Assembly: GCA_029210085.1 (NCBI GenBank)
Contig: JARGPP010000007.1
Location: 1 to 64,000, forward strand
Origin: Legionellaceae bacterium
GTDB lineage: Bacteria; Pseudomonadota; Gammaproteobacteria; Legionellales; Legionellaceae
Direction of reading: 5' to 3'
Length of the DNA: 64,000 nucleotides
The notes under the pieces are model-generated. The model was not told where the DNA came from. It made no database searches and was given only the letters and a program-made list of their open reading frames with translations. Made by a program: the position numbers and the translations under genes. This document shows positions 11,384 to 20,502 of the stretch, piece by piece; positions within the stretch are counted from its first letter, which is position 1, and each line of letters opens with the position of its first letter.

Positions 11384-11607
11384 GTGGAAAACCCTTTTAA
11401 AAAAGAACCTTTATATGAGGATAAGTATGCTTTTCATATCAGCAACAAAGTTATCCAGATCTCGTGCTTTATTCAACCCAGTGTTTTTACACACATTAAA
11501 ATACAACTTAACTATTTGATTTTAAATTAAAATTAAACTTTATACATAAAAGTTCACGTTCTAATAATAAATAATAAGTTAAATTATTTTTTATCTTATT
11601 ATTATTA
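11384..11607 (+). repeat. oriC repeat unit B with DnaA boxes
   Basis: Unit B repeats the layout of unit A: TTATCCTCA on the minus strand (11416-11424), TTATCCAGA (11451-11459), TTTTACACA (11485-11493) and TTATACATA (11540-11548). The AT-rich block AATAATAAATAATAAG is almost identical to that of unit A, again pairing with a downstream CTTATTATTATT. The sequence between boxes has diverged more than the boxes themselves, which suggests selection on the boxes. Confidence 0.85.
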
Positions 11608-11755
11608 CAATACACATTATATTGAATCTTTATCTTTAAAAAGTAATTCATCAAGCATAGATTCTTTCATGCTCTCCTTTTGTGATCAGCAAAACTTGTT
11701 TGCGATATTCAGACGATGCTAATGTTGATGTGTTCCCTCTTTGATTGGATTAAGG

Positions 11756-13141
11756 ATGATCAATAAAAGAAACAAGTCAAAACTTAAATCGAGTGCTATT
11801 TCAACTTATGCCAGTCGTTATGATTTAGATGACTTTACACTCACAGCATTTAATCAAGAAGGTATTCCCGCCCCTGTTGTTAAACAGTTTATTCAGGATG
11901 AATTACATCTTGAATCTGTGCCTCTATTGAATTTAGCAAGTTTTGTGACAACCTGGATGGAACCAGAAGCTGATGCTTTAATTATGCAATGCATCAATAA
12001 AAACTTTATCGATCATGATGAATATCCTGAGGTAGAAAAAATACATGAACGTTGTGTACATATGCTTGCAGACTTATTACATGCACCTAAACAAGCTAAT
12101 TATGTGGGCACTGCGACGGTTGGGTCATCCGAGGCGATTATGCTAGCAGGACTTGCGCATAAATTTACATGGAGAGATAAACGAAAAGCTGCTTCATTGG
12201 ATAGTACAGCACCCAACATCATTATGGGGGCAAATGTTCAGATTTGTTGGGATAAATTTGCATGTTACTTTGATGTTGAACCTCGAATTATTCCCATTGA
12301 AAAAAATCAATATACAATTACAGCCGAACAAGTAAAACCATTGATTGATGAAAATACAATTTGTGTTGCTACAATTTTAGGAACAACTTTTACGGGGGAA
12401 TATGATGAAATAGAAGAAATAAACACCCTTTTGATCGATATAAAACGTGAAAAAGGATGGGATATTCCCATTCACGTAGATGGTGCAAGTGGTGGCTTCA
12501 TTTCGATGTTTTATGAAGATGGCATTCAGTGGGATTTTCGACTGGAACAAGTCCAATCAATTAATTTGTCAGGCCATAAATATGGCTTAGTTTATCCTGG
12601 TATTGGCTGGCTATTATTTAAAAATGAGACGGTCGTTCCTAAAGATTTAGTGTTCGATGTGAATTATCTGGGTGGAAATATGCCAACATACACCCTAAAC
12701 TTTTCAAGAGGAAGTGCGATGATTGTTGCGCAGTATTATAACTTTCTTCGCTTAGGAAAAGTCGGTTATCAAAAAATTGTTTGCAATATGATGGCTGTTA
12801 GTGATGCTCTTGTAGAAAAAATACTGGAAACAGGAGCTTTTGATTTGCTTGGAAACAGAAGAATGGAGCCTGTTATTAGTTTATCTTTAAAACACACATT
12901 ACCTTATACCGTTTATGATATATCGCAAGCTTTACGTGCCTATGGCTGGATTGTACCCGCATACACTCTGCCTAAAAATGCAGATAAAATTGATTCTTTA
13001 AGGATTGTTGTAAAAGAAAATATGAGCATGACACTTGCGGAAGAATTTTTATCAGCTGTTAAATTAGTTCTTGAGGAGCTAGGAGATGGCAAAAAAAGCA
13101 GCTTAACTCGCACAAGAAAAGGGAAGTTTATACCTCATTAA
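11756..13141 (+). CDS. gadB: glutamate decarboxylase (PLP-dependent, GadB family)
   Basis: This enzyme converts glutamate to GABA, consuming a proton, and classically supports acid resistance. The product aligns with E. coli GadB over its length, including INKNFIDHDEYP, VGTATVGSSEA, NVQICWDKF, HVDGASGGF and the PLP lysine in LSGHKYGL near residue 270. Like E. coli GadB, it ends with a histidine close to the C-terminus, a position involved in pH-dependent autoinhibition there. I chose ATG 11756 (461 aa); a TTG at 11741 is possible. No GABA antiporter gene is adjacent. Unusually, the gene lies inside the origin, flanked by repeat units B and C. Confidence 0.93.
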   Translation: MINKRNKSKLKSSAISTYASRYDLDDFTLTAFNQEGIPAPVVKQFIQDELHLESVPLLNLASFVTTWMEPEADALIMQCINKNFIDHDEYPEVEKIHERCVHMLADLLHAPKQANYVGTATVGSSEAIMLAGLAHKFTWRDKRKAASLDSTAPNIIMGANVQICWDKFACYFDVEPRIIPIEKNQYTITAEQVKPLIDENTICVATILGTTFTGEYDEIEEINTLLIDIKREKGWDIPIHVDGASGGFISMFYEDGIQWDFRLEQVQSINLSGHKYGLVYPGIGWLLFKNETVVPKDLVFDVNYLGGNMPTYTLNFSRGSAMIVAQYYNFLRLGKVGYQKIVCNMMAVSDALVEKILETGAFDLLGNRRMEPVISLSLKHTLPYTVYDISQALRAYGWIVPAYTLPKNADKIDSLRIVVKENMSMTLAEEFLSAVKLVLEELGDGKKSSLTRTRKGKFIPH

Positions 13142-13148
13142 AAAATAG

Positions 13149-13172
13149 ACATCTCTGTTAGATGTTGTTTTG
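13149..13172 (+). terminator. weak intrinsic terminator after gadB
   Basis: Eight bases after the gadB stop, ACATCT and AGATGT form a 6 bp stem with a 5 nt loop, followed by TGTTTTGT. The stem is short and AT-rich, so termination is probably inefficient. Confidence 0.4.
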
Positions 13173-13231
13173 TCTATAATTCAACACTGACCTTGCTTTA
13201 GTTTTTTTATAGTAGTACTTGCATAACCCGA

Positions 13232-13451
13232 GGAAAACCCTTGTAAAAATAGTCTAATATCTCACGTATTTAAAAAAATGATGCATGTATTTTCTTTTAT
13301 CCAGTCTATTTACCCACTCAATACAACCCTCACACACAAGATAAAAAAAAAGTAACTTGATGTTTAATAAGTTTTTTTAACGTTTATACATAAAAAATCA
13401 CCCTATAATAATAAATATAATTTATATTCTTAAAATATAATATTTATTAAT
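13232..13451 (+). repeat. oriC repeat unit C (degenerate copy)
   Basis: A third copy of the origin unit lies between gadB and rpmH. It keeps GGAAAACCCTT, TTATCCAGT (13297-13305), TTATACATA (13384-13392) and the AT-rich block CTATAATAATAAATATAAT. The distance from CCC to the second box (59 nt) equals that of unit B, and the box-to-box distance is 87 instead of 89. The reversed box and TTATACACA-like box are degraded. It fills most of the 399 bp gap before rpmH. Confidence 0.75.
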
Positions 13452-13479
13452 CTCCACTCCAATAAAATAGATCAGCTAT

Positions 13480-13508
13480 TTGACAGCAAGACTAAAGTTT
13501 TTTATCAT
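13480..13508 (+). promoter_or_regulatory. sigma70-type promoter of rpmH
   Basis: TTGACA (13480-13485), a 17 bp spacer and TATCAT (13503-13508) form a near-consensus promoter. Transcription would start about 25 nt before the rpmH ATG. A strong promoter is expected for the rpmH-rnpA operon. Confidence 0.7.
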
Positions 13509-13540
13509 GGCCTGCTTTATAAATGTAAAGAGTTTTTTTC

Positions 13541-13675
13541 ATGAAACGTACCTTTCAACCTAGTAATATAAAACGCAAACGTGATCACGGTTTTCGTGCT
13601 CGTATGGCAACACGTTCTGGTCGTATGATTATTCGTCGTCGACGTGCAAAGGGTCGTAGCCGTTTATCAGCTTAA
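13541..13675 (+). CDS. rpmH: 50S ribosomal protein L34
   Basis: The 44-residue, very basic protein [20 protein letters not shown]... is an unmistakable L34, a component of the large ribosomal subunit. It ends GRSRLSA and lacks any extension. It is the first gene of the conserved rpmH-rnpA-yidD-yidC-mnmE block next to the origin. The rnpA start codon comes 3 nt after its stop, so the two are translationally linked. Confidence 0.98.
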   Translation: MKRTFQPSNIKRKRDHGFRARMATRSGRMIIRRRRAKGRSRLSA

Positions 13676-13678
13676 AAA

Positions 13679-14026
13679 ATGTTTGGGTTTACTAAAAGCC
13701 ATCGTTTATTAAAAAAGTCTGATTATGATTACGTCTTTAGTCATGCTCTAAAACTTAATAATAAAAATTTCACTGTGCTTTACTGTAAAAATAAACTTGA
13801 TCATGCACGTATTGGCCTTGTTTTATCTAAAAAAATAGTTCGTAAAGCACATGATAGAAATAAAATAAAACGAATTTTGAGAGAATCATTTAGGCTCAAT
13901 GGTTATTTACCGGCTGTTGATATTGTGGTTTTAGCAAGGCCTGCTGTTAATCAAGCATTGCCTCACCAAATACGAGCTAATTTGGGTAAATTATGGGACG
14001 CATTATCCACGCAGCACGCACCTTAA
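13679..14026 (+). CDS. rnpA: ribonuclease P protein component
   Basis: RnpA is the protein cofactor of RNase P, which trims the 5' ends of tRNA precursors. The 115-residue protein has the N-terminal signature FTKSHRLLKKSDYDYVF and the RNR motif region SKKIVRKAHDRNKIKRI that contacts the RNA. The RNase P RNA gene itself is not in this window. Its end overlaps yidD by 34 nt, which is typical of this operon. Confidence 0.95.
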   Translation: MFGFTKSHRLLKKSDYDYVFSHALKLNNKNFTVLYCKNKLDHARIGLVLSKKIVRKAHDRNKIKRILRESFRLNGYLPAVDIVVLARPAVNQALPHQIRANLGKLWDALSTQHAP

Positions 14027-14265
14027 TTATTTGCCTTATTAAAGGCTACCAATATTTAGTGAGTCCTTATTTAGGAACTTGTTGTCGTTTTTATCCCAGC
14101 TGTTCTAATTATGCTATACAAGCAGTACATCAACAGGGTGCTTTTAAAGGTATATGGTTATCTATTAAGCGAGTTGTACGTTGTCATCCCTGGTCTTCTG
14201 GCGGATATGACCCTGTATTACCCAAATATTCAGAGATAAATATTAAGCTAAAAGATAAAATCTAA
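13993..14265 (+). CDS. yidD: membrane protein insertion efficiency factor YidD
   Basis: YidD is a small membrane-associated protein that assists YidC-dependent insertion. The 90 residues include LIKGYQYLVSPYLG, the cysteine-containing core CCRFYPSCSNYA near residue 30 and KRVVRCHPWSSGGYDPV, which together define the family. It overlaps rnpA and precedes yidC by 40 nt. The C-terminal tail (YSEINIKLKDKI) is not conserved in the family. Confidence 0.95.
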   Translation: MGRIIHAARTLIICLIKGYQYLVSPYLGTCCRFYPSCSNYAIQAVHQQGAFKGIWLSIKRVVRCHPWSSGGYDPVLPKYSEINIKLKDKI

Positions 14266-14305
14266 CTGATTTTAAACGATTAAATATAAAAAAAGAGAAA
14301 GTATA

Positions 14306-15982
14306 ATGGATATTAAACGCGTTATTTTGGGTGCAGCATTAGCCATACTTGCTTACAGTTTATGGACAGCATGGCAAATAGATTACCCAAAAGTGATTCC
14401 TTCATCACAGGCTAAATTGAGTGTTGCCCAGTCAGGTAATGCGGGTAATACACTTTTGCCAACTTTGACAAGACCCAATGCAACACAAGAGGAAATGGTA
14501 GGGCCGCAAGCATCTCAAATCTATGATAAAGCGATTGAAACAACGCCAGACATTCAAATTAAAACGGATGTGCTTGATTTGCGTGTGGACTTAATGCAAG
14601 GGGATATTGTATCCGCTAATTTGCTTAAGTATTCAGAAAGTGAAGCTAAACCAGATCAACCTTTTTCATTGTTGCGTGATGAAACAGGGATACGTTATGT
14701 GGCAAATAGCAGCTTGTTGCTTGTTAATCAGGGTGCTGTTGAGCATACAAAACCAGGCTTTAAAACAGAAAAAAATACTTACACACTGATGCCTAATCAA
14801 AATCAATTAACCGTCGCCTTAATTGGACAAACTGATAATGGTTTAATAATTAAAAAAGAACTTATTTTTAAACGAGGCAGCTATCTTATTGATGTACAAT
14901 ATACGTTGCTTAATCAAGGAGATGAACCATGGAAAGGTTATTTAAATACACAATTGTTACGTGATTTACCCAGAGAAGATAAATCAACTTTATCTCATAT
15001 AGGTTCATATACCGGGGCCTCCTATTCAAATCCAGGCCATCATCGTTATCAAAAGCTTACTTTTAAAGATATGGCGAAGAGTGCCCTTGATGTTGATGTT
15101 GAAGGTGGGTGGATTGCGATGCAACAACGCTACTTTTTAACTGCATGGGTACCTGAAGCGGATTCAAAAGAGCGTTTCTACTCAAAAACATCAAATGGAA
15201 GTTATGCAATTGGAGCTGTGGGTCAAGCGATTAAATTGGCACCAGGCGCAACAGAAAAAGTGGGATCTCAGTTATACTTAGGCCCGGAAGTATCCGATTT
15301 ATTAAAACCGATTGCACCAGGACTTGACTTAACCATTGATTATGGTTGGTTATGGTTTATTTCAGCATTTATTTTTTCAATCATGAAAGCTATTTATTCT
15401 GTAATTGGAAACTGGGGTTGGTCCATTGTTTTGGTTACTGTTTTATTCAAACTTGCTTTCTATCGTTTATCAGCAAAAAGCTATCGTTCTATGGCTGGTA
15501 TGCGACAGTTACAACCTAAGCTACAAGCCCTAAAAGAGCAATATGGAGATGATAAAGCAAAAATTAGCCAAGCAACGATGGCCTTGTATAAAGAGGAAAA
15601 AGTAAATCCTTTATCCGGTTGTTTACCTTTGCTTGTTCAAATTCCTATATTTATGGCTTTGTACTGGGTGTTAATTGAAAGTGTTGAGTTAAGGCAAGCG
15701 CCCTTTATTTTTTGGATTAAAGATTTAGCTTCGCCTGATCCACTTCATGTGCTGACCTTACTCATGGGGGGCACCATGTTTATTCAGCAAAAGATGAATC
15801 CAGCACCACCTGATCCAATGCAAGCAAAGCTTATGATGTTTTTACCTGTCTTAATGACTATTATGTTTTGGAATTTTCCATCAGGTCTAGCTTTATATTG
15901 GACTGTGAATAATACGCTAACGATTTTACAACAATGGTATATTATAAGAAAATTCGGTAAACAAAAAACCGGGAAAAAATAA
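14306..15982 (+). CDS. yidC: membrane protein insertase YidC
   Basis: YidC inserts proteins into the inner membrane alone or with SecYEG. The 558-residue product has the gram-negative layout: an N-terminal transmembrane helix (about 5-22), a large periplasmic domain (about 40-340), then five membrane helices of the conserved insertase core. Recognisable stretches are [20 protein letters not shown]-like (here [20 protein letters not shown]), [16 protein letters not shown] and [17 protein letters not shown]. The basic tail ([10 protein letters not shown]) is usual. RBS AGAGAAAG lies upstream of the ATG. mnmE begins 3 nt after it. Confidence 0.97.
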   Translation: MDIKRVILGAALAILAYSLWTAWQIDYPKVIPSSQAKLSVAQSGNAGNTLLPTLTRPNATQEEMVGPQASQIYDKAIETTPDIQIKTDVLDLRVDLMQGDIVSANLLKYSESEAKPDQPFSLLRDETGIRYVANSSLLLVNQGAVEHTKPGFKTEKNTYTLMPNQNQLTVALIGQTDNGLIIKKELIFKRGSYLIDVQYTLLNQGDEPWKGYLNTQLLRDLPREDKSTLSHIGSYTGASYSNPGHHRYQKLTFKDMAKSALDVDVEGGWIAMQQRYFLTAWVPEADSKERFYSKTSNGSYAIGAVGQAIKLAPGATEKVGSQLYLGPEVSDLLKPIAPGLDLTIDYGWLWFISAFIFSIMKAIYSVIGNWGWSIVLVTVLFKLAFYRLSAKSYRSMAGMRQLQPKLQALKEQYGDDKAKISQATMALYKEEKVNPLSGCLPLLVQIPIFMALYWVLIESVELRQAPFIFWIKDLASPDPLHVLTLLMGGTMFIQQKMNPAPPDPMQAKLMMFLPVLMTIMFWNFPSGLALYWTVNNTLTILQQWYIIRKFGKQKTGKK

Positions 15983-15985
15983 CTC

Positions 15986-17338
15986 ATGAGTGGTGACACG
16001 ATTGTGGCACTGGCAACGCCACCTGGTCGCGGGGGCGTTGGCATTATCCGTTTGTCAGGTCCTGATGCTTACATGATTGGAATGAATCTATGTCGGCGTG
16101 ATGCACCACTTAAACCACGTACTGCATATCATGTAAAATTTTATGCGGCAGATAAAAAAGATGAAGCGCTAATAGATACGGGATTACTCCTTTATTTTAA
16201 AGCCCCTTACTCATTTACAGGTGAACATGTTGTCGAGTTTCAGGGGCATGGTGCTCCTATTATGCTTGACCGTTTGGTTTCAGAGTGTGTTGCATGTGGT
16301 GCACGACTAGCACGTCCAGGTGAGTTTTCAGAACGTGCCTTTTTAAATAATAAACTTGATTTAGCACAAGCAGAAGCCATTGCAGATTTAATTCATGCTC
16401 ATTCAGAAACGGCAGCACGTCTTGCTGTTCGTTCATTGCAGGGGGATTTTTCTCAAAAAATTAATATGATTTGTGAACAATTAGTAGCACTTCGCTTATA
16501 CGTTGAAGCAGCCATTGATTTTTCAGATGAAGAGATTGATTTTTTAAGTGATGGAAAAGTTGCAGCTTTATTTCAGACTGTTTTTAATGATTTAAAAACT
16601 TTGCGTAAAGGTGCAAAACAAGGTGCTTTAATTCGTGAAGGGAGTGTTATTGTTATATCGGGCCCACCCAATGCAGGTAAATCAACATTACTTAATGTTT
16701 TATCTGGATATGAGGCAGCTATTGTTCATGATGAGGCAGGTACAACACGAGACGTGATGCGTGAGCATGTATTATTAGATGATATACCGCTTCAATTGGT
16801 TGATACAGCGGGTCTTCGACAAAGTGATAATGCAGTTGAGCAGGAAGGCATTAGACGTGCAAAAGAAGCCATTAAGCGTGCTGACGCTGTATTAATGATG
16901 TCTGATATAACTGAAAAAAATAGGGAACAATTTTTAGATGGCGCGCTGGAGGAGCTCTTACCCGCTCATGTTCCAGTCATACGTATTTTTAATAAAATAG
17001 ATAAAATTAATCATGAAGTTTCTCGAGAGGGTTTACATGTTTATCTTTCAGCAAAACAAAAAAAGGGGCTTAAACATTTAAAGTCAGCTATCAAGGAAGC
17101 TTTGGGACACCAACCCACAGAAGGTCTTTTTTTAGCCCGTAGACGCCATATTGAGGCTTTAAATAAAGCACAATTTTTTTTGGATGCGGGAAAAAAACAG
17201 TTATTTGAAAATGCAGCGGGTGAATTACTTGCGGAAGATTTACGACAGGCGCATGATGCTTTGGGTGAAATAACGGGTCAATTTACCTCGGATGATTTGT
17301 TAGGGCAAATTTTTTCAACTTTTTGTATTGGTAAATAG
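15986..17338 (+). CDS. mnmE: tRNA uridine-5-carboxymethylaminomethyl modification GTPase MnmE
   Basis: MnmE, with MnmG, modifies wobble U34 of several tRNAs. The 450-residue protein has the folate-binding N-domain (to about 120), a helical domain interrupted by the G domain with GPPNAGKS (P-loop near 230), DEAGTTRD, DTAGLR and NKID, and the invariant C-terminal CIGK. All key motifs are intact. It closes the rpmH-to-mnmE block; mnmG is not in the window. Confidence 0.97.
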   Translation: MSGDTIVALATPPGRGGVGIIRLSGPDAYMIGMNLCRRDAPLKPRTAYHVKFYAADKKDEALIDTGLLLYFKAPYSFTGEHVVEFQGHGAPIMLDRLVSECVACGARLARPGEFSERAFLNNKLDLAQAEAIADLIHAHSETAARLAVRSLQGDFSQKINMICEQLVALRLYVEAAIDFSDEEIDFLSDGKVAALFQTVFNDLKTLRKGAKQGALIREGSVIVISGPPNAGKSTLLNVLSGYEAAIVHDEAGTTRDVMREHVLLDDIPLQLVDTAGLRQSDNAVEQEGIRRAKEAIKRADAVLMMSDITEKNREQFLDGALEELLPAHVPVIRIFNKIDKINHEVSREGLHVYLSAKQKKGLKHLKSAIKEALGHQPTEGLFLARRRHIEALNKAQFFLDAGKKQLFENAAGELLAEDLRQAHDALGEITGQFTSDDLLGQIFSTFCIGK

Positions 17339-17393
17339 GGGAATTATCAACAGCCCCTAGTAAAAAATAAAATCATTTAGACAAGGATAGGTC

Positions 17394-18350
17394 ATGATTT
17401 ATTCAAATATTTTAGATGTTATTGGGCAAACTCCTGTTGTAAAAATAAATCATATCGCAAATCATTTATCTTGTGATGTATACGCTAAGTGTGAGTTTTT
17501 AAATCCTGGCGGTTCGGTAAAAGATCGCATTGGTTTTGAAATGATAAAAGAAGCCGAAAAAAGAGGTGATATTAAGCCGGGAGACACTCTAATTGAGCCA
17601 ACATCTGGAAATACGGGCATCGGGCTTGCTTTAGCAGGTGCTGTGCTCGGATATCATGTTGTTATCACCATGCCTGAAAAAATGAGTCAGGAAAAACAAG
17701 TGGTACTTGAGCGGTTGGGAGCTACAATTTATCGTACCCCGACGGAGGCTGCATTTGATTCACCGGATAGTCATATTTCATTGGCAAAAAGGCTTCAAAA
17801 AGAACTTCCTAATGCACACATTTTAGATCAATATGCAAATCCGGCTAATCCAAATGCACACTATCATGGTACTGCGGAAGAAATTATCCGTGATTTTGGT
17901 GAGCACTTAGACATGGTTGTTGCAGGCGTTGGTACGGGAGGAACAATAACAGGGATTGCTAAACGTTTGAAAGAGTATTATCCCAAAATAAAAATAATAG
18001 GTGTTGATCCTATTGGGTCTATATTAGGAGGAGGAGGAGAGGTAAAACCTTATTTTGTTGAGGGTATAGGGTATGATTTTTTTCCAGAAGTGTTAGATAA
18101 TACTCGGGTCGATCAATATATTAAGTTAAAAGATGTTGATGCGTTTCATATGGCACGACGCTTGATTGCTGAAGAAGGGTTATTGGCTGGAGGATCGGGT
18201 GGGGGTGCTATGTGGGCAGCTCTTAATGCAGCGGCCCCATTAAAAGCAGGACAACGCTGCCTAGTTATTTTGCCAGACTCTATTCGAAACTATATGTCTA
18301 AATATGCAAGTGACACTTGGATGCAAGCAAACGGTTTTAGCGTTTCATAA
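17394..18350 (+). CDS. PLP-dependent cystathionine beta-synthase / cysteine synthase family enzyme
   Basis: This is a fold-type II PLP enzyme of sulfur amino-acid metabolism. The PLP lysine is in GGSVKDRIG (about residue 43), with [10 protein letters not shown] as the substrate loop and [10 protein letters not shown] as the phosphate cup. The motif [10 protein letters not shown] is more typical of cystathionine beta-synthases than of CysK/CysM, so beta-synthase (homocysteine plus serine) is my preferred call. It lacks the C-terminal regulatory CBS domain pair, at 318 residues. No gamma-lyase partner is adjacent. AAGGATAGGTC precedes the ATG. Confidence 0.85.
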   Translation: MIYSNILDVIGQTPVVKINHIANHLSCDVYAKCEFLNPGGSVKDRIGFEMIKEAEKRGDIKPGDTLIEPTSGNTGIGLALAGAVLGYHVVITMPEKMSQEKQVVLERLGATIYRTPTEAAFDSPDSHISLAKRLQKELPNAHILDQYANPANPNAHYHGTAEEIIRDFGEHLDMVVAGVGTGGTITGIAKRLKEYYPKIKIIGVDPIGSILGGGGEVKPYFVEGIGYDFFPEVLDNTRVDQYIKLKDVDAFHMARRLIAEEGLLAGGSGGGAMWAALNAAAPLKAGQRCLVILPDSIRNYMSKYASDTWMQANGFSVS

Positions 18351-18359
18351 ACCGTGCGT

Positions 18360-19193
18360 TTATATTTTTAAGTGGCTTGCTGTTTCGATATCGGGGTCGA
18401 CAGCCGAAGCTGTTGGTGTGTTATATTTATCTTGCTGCATGGTCTGTTGTGCTATTTGAGTTGCTTTTGCTTCAAGAAGGCTATTGTAAGTGATAGCAGG
18501 AAGATCATCATGCAAAGGTTCCCTGATAGTATCTAGGTGAAGCTGATTAATCTCATCGATTGATAGTGTGCTTAGCAATTGATTTCTTTGATATTCCAGA
18601 CGCCTTACTAATTGGGGCATTGCTGCCACAGCAAGCGCCTGTTGTTGCGTAATATGGTCTTGGCAAAGAGCATCTAGCCCAGGGTTTGTTTGATGAGTAT
18701 GTCGCTGATTTAAAAATTCAAAACAAGGCCCAAATTGAACAGAAACAGAGTAGCTTGTTTGGTGTATTTGATGATGCATCGTGATATCGGCAGCACGTGA
18801 ACTGTCTGTTTTTTTTGCGAGTGTTTTATTATTGATTGTTTCTGCAATATTAATGTCTTGCTGTAATGCATCAGACATCGCGTGAATGAGCCATAGTTGC
18901 TGATGAGGTATACGATTAAAGTGTATCTCAAGCCCTTTTGTTTTGAGTTTTTCTGTTAACGCATTGAGCCAGGATGTCATGGCTTGGGGTAAGGCTAAAT
19001 TAGGACATTTAGAGCTTAAATTAAGTGCAATAAAAGCCGTTTTTATTTTTGGATGTCCTGACAGTAATTTATCAGTGAGGTGAACTGCAAGCGCCATGTC
19101 TTGTCTGTTTAAAATAGTAATGGTTGAGGGGGTTTGTTGATGTTGACTGTGTGTTGGGGGGTGTGGGGTAAAAAAACCATTATGAACGGCCAT
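18360..19193 (-). CDS. orphan cytoplasmic protein, unknown function
   Basis: I do not recognise this 277-residue protein. I chose ATG 19193 (MAVHNGFF), which has GGA about 8 nt upstream; a TTG 12 nt further out is less likely. It has no signal peptide or membrane helix. It is rich in Gln, His, Thr and Leu, with a low-complexity N-terminus (PHPPTHSQHQQTPS) and a Thr/Gln-rich C-terminus; the middle (LAVAAMPQLVRRLEYQRNQL) looks helical. It converges on the PLP synthase with a 9 bp gap. The composition would fit an effector or a poorly conserved lineage-specific protein, but nothing here proves either. Confidence 0.65.
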   Translation of the reverse strand: MAVHNGFFTPHPPTHSQHQQTPSTITILNRQDMALAVHLTDKLLSGHPKIKTAFIALNLSSKCPNLALPQAMTSWLNALTEKLKTKGLEIHFNRIPHQQLWLIHAMSDALQQDINIAETINNKTLAKKTDSSRAADITMHHQIHQTSYSVSVQFGPCFEFLNQRHTHQTNPGLDALCQDHITQQQALAVAAMPQLVRRLEYQRNQLLSTLSIDEINQLHLDTIREPLHDDLPAITYNSLLEAKATQIAQQTMQQDKYNTPTASAVDPDIETASHLKI

Positions 19194-19343
19194 TATATAT
19201 TCCAAAAAAAGATTAAAGCTACTGAATAGTATAGAGGAAAAAAGATAAAGAAGAAGTACTTGACAAAACAGCCTGAGAACTTAATAATTTTGACTGATTT
19301 GTTTTGCTTTATTTTGAAGTTAGATAAATTATTAGCGCTGTTG

Positions 19344-19372
19344 TTGACAAAGGGAAAAAGAGGCTTGATAAT
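19344..19372 (+). promoter_or_regulatory. strong promoter of the major outer membrane protein gene
   Basis: TTGACA (19344-19349), exactly 17 bp, then GATAAT (19367-19372) form a near-perfect sigma70 promoter. Transcription from about 19380 would give a leader of roughly 95 nt. A second TTGACA at 19260 with TAATAA at 19282 may be an additional upstream promoter. The rest of 19206-19475 shows no other signal. Confidence 0.75.
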
Positions 19373-19475
19373 CGTTCTAGTGTACGTTTTCGAATGAGCG
19401 ATGATCGCGTACCGAAGTTAATACAACGTTGTGGCTTAATAAACGGAAGCTTATAATAAAAAAGTGGAGAAGCGC

Positions 19476-20477
19476 ATGTTAAATTTAAAGAAAACTGCAG
19501 CAGCAGTTCTTGCTCTCAGCAGCAGTGCTGTATTTGCTGGAACAATGGGACCTGTTTGTAGTGCTGTAAATGTCACTGTTCCTTGTGAAAGCACAGCTTG
19601 GGATGTAGGTGCTCGTGCATTGTATTTACAACCAGTTTATTCTGGTGGTGGATATTCTTATGGGGCAATAAACAATTCTGATCGTTTTGTTGATTTCAAT
19701 AGTACTTGGGGCTGGGGCTTCATGATTGAAGGCTCTTACCACTTTGAAACAGGTAGTGATGCAAATCTTAACTGGTATCATTTTAGCCGTTCAGGTGATA
19801 AGTCTTACACAGTAGATAATGCTGGTGCAATAGCTAATCTGGGTTCTGTTGTAAATACAACTACAGGTAATTTGTCGACTGATCCTAGTTGGGATGCTGT
19901 TAACTTAGAATTTGGACAGCATGTTGATTTTGGTGAGAAAAAAGATATTCGTTTCCACGGTGGTGTTCAATATGCTCGTATAGCGAACACAGTTAAAATG
20001 CAAGGTACATTAACAGGTACCGTTACTAGCCCATTTATTACAGGCGGTAGTGCTAGTGGAACATATGTAGCAACCTTTCAAAGAAAACCAACATATAATG
20101 GGTTTGGTCCTCGTGTAGGTGCTGACATGGATTACGAATGGGGTAATGGCTTAGGTGTTTATGCAAATGGAGCAATGGCTCTGCTTGCAGGAAGCAGCAA
20201 AGTATCTAACTCTTACACCGATAATCAAGGTAATTCACTTCAATCAAGTGCTTCTAAATCAACAATCGCACCTGAACTTGAAGCGAAGCTTGGTCTCAAA
20301 TATGACTATGCAGTAGCTCAAGGTGACTTGACACTTGATGTAGGTTGGATGTGGGTTAACTACTGGAATGTTAACCAATCAGTCGCTGGTATTGGGCCGA
20401 TTACTACAGCACAAGAAGGAGACTTTGGTGTTCAAGGTCTTTACTTTGGCTTGAAATGGTTGGGTAACGTTGCTTAA
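19476..20477 (+). CDS. Legionella-type major outer membrane protein (MOMP)
   Basis: The 333-residue protein begins MLNLKKTAAAVLALSSSAVF with a signal peptide ending at FAG, followed by TMGPVCSAVNVTVPCESTAWD, matching the mature N-terminus of Legionella MOMP with two cysteines that in Legionella support disulfide-linked trimers. The remainder alternates beta strands (EGSYHFETGSDANLNWYHF, FHGGVQYARI, APELEAKLGLKYDYA, LYFGLKW) with loops rich in Gly, Ser, Thr and Asn. I chose ATG 19476, 7 nt after GGAG; a GTG 12 nt upstream is unlikely. A strong promoter and terminator flank it as a single-gene unit. It probably acts as a porin and surface antigen. Confidence 0.93.
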   Translation: MLNLKKTAAAVLALSSSAVFAGTMGPVCSAVNVTVPCESTAWDVGARALYLQPVYSGGGYSYGAINNSDRFVDFNSTWGWGFMIEGSYHFETGSDANLNWYHFSRSGDKSYTVDNAGAIANLGSVVNTTTGNLSTDPSWDAVNLEFGQHVDFGEKKDIRFHGGVQYARIANTVKMQGTLTGTVTSPFITGGSASGTYVATFQRKPTYNGFGPRVGADMDYEWGNGLGVYANGAMALLAGSSKVSNSYTDNQGNSLQSSASKSTIAPELEAKLGLKYDYAVAQGDLTLDVGWMWVNYWNVNQSVAGIGPITTAQEGDFGVQGLYFGLKWLGNVA

Positions 20478-20502
20478 TCGCACGTCGCTTATCTCATTGA
20501 AG

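Larger units (their letters stand above)
10716..11755. other. oriC: probable chromosomal replication origin (oriC), main part
   Basis: This 1 kb stretch has no gene. It contains two copies (10913-11137 and 11384-11607) of a ~224 bp unit. Each unit carries, in the same order and with identical spacing (35, 34 and 55 nt), a reversed TTATCCTCA, then TTATCCAGA, then TTATACACA or TTTTACACA, then TTATACATA, followed by a very AT-rich inverted repeat. These are perfect or near-perfect DnaA boxes (consensus TTATNCACA) next to a likely unwinding element. Genes on either side are transcribed outward, and in Legionella and Pseudomonas the origin lies between dnaA and rpmH. Segments 10716-10912, 11138-11383 and 11608-11755 are AT-rich with no clear signals beyond probable dnaA and gad promoters. 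Confidence 0.85.

Noticed and set aside
12153-12335. Small internal frame within the glutamate decarboxylase gene
   Set aside because: Shadow frame inside a well-conserved enzyme gene with no ribosome-binding site.
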